Shown one piece after another: positions 39,727 through 42,394 of a stretch of DNA of 42,394 nucleotides. The notes under the pieces are model-generated. The model was given only the letters and a program-made list of their open reading frames with translations, was not told where the DNA came from and ran no database searches. Source of the DNA: an uncultured bacterium (GTDB lineage Bacteria; Bacillota; Clostridia; Oscillospirales; Ruminococcaceae); NCBI GenBank assembly GCA_905215595.1, contig CAJMQZ010000003.1, positions 1-42,394 on the forward strand, in the 5' to 3' direction. Each line of letters starts with the position of its first letter. Within the stretch, counting starts at the first letter, position 1. A program made the position numbers and the translations under genes.

Positions 39727-39782
39727 TCCACTTTTACCCGAAAACGGCCTTAATTATCGATTCAAGTAAAGTCATCTATCAA

Positions 39783-40508
39783 TTATTTCGAACTATTATT
39801 TCGTTTTTTCTGATACTCCGTCAGTTTGCGCAGTTCTGTGTCCAGCGTTTGCAAGTTTGCTTCCAGCTGCGGCAGATAGTCCTGCGCATAATCGTAACCA
39901 AAATACAGCGCCTGCCAGAGCTTAGCCTGCATCCGGCGCACCAGCACCGGGCTGAACACTTCTTCTAACCGCTCCACGGTATCTTCCAGCGCCATGCAGG
40001 TCTGTGCCCAGCGCACGTCAATGGCTTCCCGGGCGGGCACATCGTAGCGGGCAAGGTAATCCTGCACCCTTGCTTCGATCACCTGCCCGCCGCAGCCGGT
40101 GGGCTGCAAAAAATAGTGTACCTCCCCTGCCCGGCTGATCTCCTGCGCCAGCGGATACAGTGCGCAAACCAGCGGCTCCGCCTCATGGATGGCGCAGTGG
40201 TTTTCGGTCAGAAAGGGGCAGTTGTTGCGGTTTTCCTTCACCGGGGCAAGCCGCAGCACCGGTAAATGGCTCACCCTGCCAATGCTGCTGCGGCAATAAC
40301 CCCGGGCTACGATCTGCGGCGACAGACGCAGCCGGGCAGCAATACGCCACAAGTCATACCCGGACAGCACGATATCCTCCCGCCCGCGGCAGCAGTTGCC
40401 GCAGCCCGCACAGGCAAAGCGGAACTGCGTATCCCGCTCCAGCAGCGGCATGGCATCGGTACGGGTAAAATCCACCTGTCCGCACAGATCAATGGCTTCG
40501 TCTCGCAT
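39783..40508 (-). CDS. YkgJ-family cysteine cluster protein (UPF0153)
   Basis: A 241-residue protein. The cysteine cluster CAGCGNCCRG (about residue 33) with CPFL..HCAIHEAEPLVCALYPL and PTGCGG is the signature of YkgJ-like proteins, thought to bind zinc or iron. The C-terminal 100 residues are helical. The ATG at 40506-40508 (MRDEAIDLCGQVDF) has AAAGGA upstream. It has its own strong promoter between it and the carboxypeptidase gene. The cellular role is unknown. Confidence 0.87.
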   Translation of the reverse strand: MRDEAIDLCGQVDFTRTDAMPLLERDTQFRFACAGCGNCCRGREDIVLSGYDLWRIAARLRLSPQIVARGYCRSSIGRVSHLPVLRLAPVKENRNNCPFLTENHCAIHEAEPLVCALYPLAQEISRAGEVHYFLQPTGCGGQVIEARVQDYLARYDVPAREAIDVRWAQTCMALEDTVERLEEVFSPVLVRRMQAKLWQALYFGYDYAQDYLPQLEANLQTLDTELRKLTEYQKKRNNSSK

Positions 40509-40542
40509 AGTCAAACATCCTTTTCCATGATAGAATGTCCCT

Positions 40543-40571
40543 ATTGTACCGCCGGAGCACCCGGTTTGCAA
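40543..40571 (-). promoter_or_regulatory. YkgJ-family gene promoter
   Basis: Minus-strand TTGCAA (40566-40571), 17-nt spacer, TACAAT (40543-40548). Confidence 0.75.
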
Positions 40572-40592
40572 GGCGAGCCCTGTGTAGCGCGG

Positions 40593-41465
40593 TTATTTTT
40601 TATCCGCTAGTTTCCGGTACACATGCACTGCATCGCGGATATTGTACTGCTCCGTCCCGTGGTCTCCGGGCGCGGCAAGCGTAACAAGGATGTACTCTTT
40701 TCCGTTCACGGTGGCAAGGCTGGCCAGACACAGCCCTGCGGCGGCGGTATACCCTGTTTTGCCGCCTTCGATCTGCGTTCCCGTCGGAAGCTCTGTTCCG
40801 TCCAGCTTGCCCAGCAGTGTGCTGGTCAGCGAAACGCCTTCCGGGTGCTGTGCAGTCGCATTAGTGGTGTAGTGCTCGGTTGTAAAAATTGTGCGGAAGG
40901 TCGTATTGTGCAGCGCTGCCTGCAAAAGCTTTGCCATATCTGCCGCGCTGGAATAGTGCTCAGTGTCGGTCAGGCCGGTCGCATTTGTAAAATGGGTGTT
41001 CTTCATGCCAAGCTCTGCGGCCTTTTGGTTCATCAGTGCGGTAAAGTTGTCCTCACTGCCGCTCACCAGCCGCGCCAGCGCCTCACAGCATTCTGCGCCG
41101 GAGGGCAGCATCGCACCATAGAGTAGGTCACGCACCGTGACAGTCTCATCGGGCACAAAGCCCGCCATGGAGGCGTTTTCGGTCTGCAAGGCCGGAAAAA
41201 TATCCTCCGGCAGTGTTACCTGTTTATCCAGATCGGGCTCTGCCTCAATGGCCAGCAGTACGGTCATCATTTTTGTCAGGGATGCCGGTGCAGTACGCTC
41301 ATCAGCACGTTTCTGCGCCAGCACCCGCCCGCTTTGGGCATCCAGTAAGATCGCGTGTCGGCTGGCTGTATCCAGCAGAACGTTCTGCCGCAGAAACAGC
41401 ACCAGCAGCACAAGCAGCGCTGCCAGAATACATAGCCGCCGACAGCGGCGGTGGAATCGTTTCAT
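40593..41465 (-). CDS. D-alanyl-D-alanine carboxypeptidase (S11 family)
   Basis: A 290-residue penicillin-binding protein that trims the last D-Ala from wall pentapeptides. After a basic start and membrane segment (about residues 10-28) come the S-x-x-K motif in APASLTKMM (about residue 60), the second motif region LPSGAECCEAL (SGN in most members, SGA here) and the third motif GGKTGYTAAAG. It lacks the long C-terminal beta domain and helix of PBP5, and is instead anchored by its N-terminus. ATG at 41463-41465 with AAAAGGA upstream. The leader contains two LacI-type palindromes. Confidence 0.9.
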   Translation of the reverse strand: MKRFHRRCRRLCILAALLVLLVLFLRQNVLLDTASRHAILLDAQSGRVLAQKRADERTAPASLTKMMTVLLAIEAEPDLDKQVTLPEDIFPALQTENASMAGFVPDETVTVRDLLYGAMLPSGAECCEALARLVSGSEDNFTALMNQKAAELGMKNTHFTNATGLTDTEHYSSAADMAKLLQAALHNTTFRTIFTTEHYTTNATAQHPEGVSLTSTLLGKLDGTELPTGTQIEGGKTGYTAAAGLCLASLATVNGKEYILVTLAAPGDHGTEQYNIRDAVHVYRKLADKK

Positions 41466-41489
41466 GATTAGTCGCATCCTTTTTGCAAA

Positions 41490-41533
41490 ATTGTAAAGCG
41501 CTTTCACCTTGTAACACGAGGCAAAAGCGCTTT
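41490..41533 (-). promoter_or_regulatory. Twin AAAGCGCTTT palindromes upstream of the carboxypeptidase gene
   Basis: The perfect 10-bp palindrome AAAGCGCTTT occurs at 41495-41504 and again at 41524-41533, centres 29 bp apart. The first, in its context TGAAAGCGCTTTAC (minus), matches the cre/LacI-operator consensus at 12 of 14 positions and touches a TACAAT -10-like box (41490-41495). The copies can also pair with each other as one hairpin. Confidence 0.5.
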
Positions 41534-41573
41534 TTCCTGCAAATTTGCGGCTATGTGTTTTTATATTCATGCA

Positions 41574-41608
41574 ACAAAAAAGCCCAGAGACTGTCATCTC
41601 AGAGCTTT
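41574..41608 (-). terminator. Terminator after the HAAS-like membrane protein
   Basis: On the minus strand AAAGCTC..GAGA pairs with TCTC..GGGCTTT (arms at 41579-41589 and 41598-41608) and is followed by TTTTTG. Confidence 0.8.
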
Positions 41609-41624
41609 CAGTTAAGTCGGCAAC

Positions 41625-41680
41625 TACCTAATAAGGTATGCGGCTCCGTCGCACTGTTATGCACAGTGCAGCGAAGTCGC
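41625..41680 (-). repeat. Pair of hairpins in the 3' region of the membrane protein gene
   Basis: A long imperfect hairpin (41640-41680) has stem blocks GCG/CGC, CTCCG/CGAAG and GCACTGT/ACAGTGC separated by small symmetric internal loops. The one A-C mismatch on plus becomes a U-G pair on the minus transcript. A second hairpin TACCT/AGGTA (41625-41638) follows, then the terminator. May be a structured 3' untranslated region or a dispersed palindromic element. Confidence 0.45.
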
Positions 41681-41688
41681 TTTTTACT

Positions 41689-42357
41689 TTATATGCGAGC
41701 ACTCAGACGCGAATCTTTTCCATATCTCCAGAAATGTACCGCATACAGCCCCGCACCCAGAAGCAGGCAAAAGAGCGAATAGCGAAGATTCGGAAGCCGC
41801 AGCAACACGAGATTGCCCGCGATTTGGTTAAAGAACCAGCCTGTCCCATACAGCACTACGATATATAGCACCATCCAAGCGATGTATTTGAGCCAGTGTT
41901 CCCGTGGAGGAAAACCCACCTGCTCCATCATCCGGCGGAACAGTATGCAAAACGCGGTCAATGCAACAGCTAACTGCATCAGATAGCCTACCGAAAGCTC
42001 AAAGACCCACTCTCCAATAATCGGATAAAGCAGCAATCCCTCAATGCCCCACCCAAAAAAGAAATACAGCGGTGCAACATACCAGAAGTAATCTCCGGCT
42101 CTCAGTGTTTTCAAGCTTGGCTTGACCTCTTCCACAAAGGTCTTTGCGTCCGAAATCGAATGAAACAGTTCCTGATTTTCCTTGTTGGCTTGGATTGCAA
42201 TATCAAGCAAATCGCTGCGCACAAGTTCGATACCACAGAAGTCCCAGCTGACCCGGCGAAGATAACGAATCACTTCTTTAAGCTGCTCCTGACTTTTTTC
42301 AGTCAGCAACTTGGTACGCATCCGGTTTGTTTTTCGCAATGCAAAATACTTATTCAT
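41689..42357 (-). CDS. HAAS/DUF1048-like membrane protein
   Basis: A 222-residue protein. Residues 1-85 are charged and helical (KSQEQLKEVIRYLRR..LLDIAIQANKENQELFHSISDAKTFVEEV), resembling the HAAS/DUF1048 domain commonly paired with PadR-type regulators. About five membrane segments follow (from about residue 92 to 215). A ribosome site AAGGAGG precedes the ATG. The preceding gene ends with a 4-nt-type overlap (its TAA lies within ATGAATAA), as expected of a PadR-HAAS pair. Base composition looks lower in G and C than most of the window. Function unknown. Confidence 0.7.
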   Translation of the reverse strand: MNKYFALRKTNRMRTKLLTEKSQEQLKEVIRYLRRVSWDFCGIELVRSDLLDIAIQANKENQELFHSISDAKTFVEEVKPSLKTLRAGDYFWYVAPLYFFFGWGIEGLLLYPIIGEWVFELSVGYLMQLAVALTAFCILFRRMMEQVGFPPREHWLKYIAWMVLYIVVLYGTGWFFNQIAGNLVLLRLPNLRYSLFCLLLGAGLYAVHFWRYGKDSRLSARI

Positions 42358-42394
42358 CTGGCTCCTCCTTAAAAATTTTTTCCACCAGCTGGCA
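42350..42394 (-). CDS. 3' end of an upstream gene, possibly a PadR-family regulator
   Basis: Only the last 14 codons are in the window, reading QLVEKIFKEEPDE then stop, overlapping the membrane gene start. The charged helical end and the coupling to a HAAS-like gene suggest a PadR-type regulator, but this is inference from context; 14 codons cannot identify a family. Confidence 0.4.
   Translation of the reverse strand, partial: CQLVEKIFKEEPDE

Noticed and set aside
1..42394. CRISPR arrays, prophage, insertion sequences, defence systems
   Set aside because: No regularly spaced repeats, transposase, integrase, phage structural or nuclease-defence genes were found on reading both strands.

Overview
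The window reads as core chromosome of a fairly GC-rich, Gram-positive-type anaerobe of the Clostridia, most like Faecalibacterium or a close Ruminococcaceae/Oscillospiraceae relative. This placement is an inference from gene content and order: a sepF-ylmH-divIVA-ileS-lspA-rluD cluster, mutS-mutL-miaA, miaB followed by a YlbF/YmcA protein, a DnaD/DnaI primosome pair, class III fructose-bisphosphatase, and several radical SAM proteins. No phage, insertion sequence, CRISPR array or rRNA was found. Gene density is high and most genes lie on the minus strand.

Layout, left to right. 1-3050 (minus): an M23 peptidase, an M50 membrane protease, a B12-binding radical SAM protein and the start of its DUF2344 partner. 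3177-5968 (minus): comEA-like gene and polyphosphate kinase. 6050-13340 (minus): sepF, ylmH, divIVA and ileS, then, after an intrinsic terminator that overlaps a promoter, lspA, rluD and a degenerate HAD protein. 13450-22470 (minus): miaB and a YlbF/YmcA gene from a strong promoter, a terminator, then mutS, mutL, miaA and a HlyD-like membrane protein. 22589-24292 (minus): rarA and a PerR-like Fur regulator, divergent from nth and a small membrane protein (plus). 25502-26197 is the largest protein-free stretch: a strong promoter followed by a compact self-terminating RNA, then tRNA-Thr(CGT) on the minus strand. 26198-28487 (plus): an unrecognised small protein with dnaD-like and dnaI-like genes. 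28643-33083 (minus): a WalJ/YycJ-like hydrolase, murA and fbp. 33229-35395 (plus): a PflX-like radical SAM protein and a KdgK-like sugar kinase. 35460-41465 (minus): a three-gene PF04392-type ABC importer with a GH3 glycosidase downstream, a YkgJ-family protein and a D,D-carboxypeptidase. 41689-42394 (minus): a HAAS/DUF1048-like membrane protein and the tail of the gene before it.

Most genes serve housekeeping roles: cell division (SepF, DivIVA), wall growth (MurA, carboxypeptidase, GH3), translation and tRNA modification (IleS, MiaA, MiaB, RluD, tRNA-Thr), DNA repair and replication (MutS, MutL, RarA, Nth, DnaD, DnaI), lipoprotein maturation (LspA) and central carbon flux (Fbp, KdgK). Promoters with near-consensus -35/-10 boxes at 16-17 bp spacing can be read directly for many transcription units.

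The least explained and most interesting item is at 25648-25719. It has a near-consensus promoter, then about 72 nt that fold into a three-way junction with almost no unpaired bases. One arm has a GCAA loop, the second a UUCG loop, and the closing stem doubles as an intrinsic terminator. Other items worth a look are a spoIVFA/spoIVFB-like protease pair, LacI-type operator palindromes at a sugar kinase and a carboxypeptidase, a triple-hairpin 3' region at 41574-41680, and a polyphosphate kinase with a long tail ending in a basic amphipathic segment.
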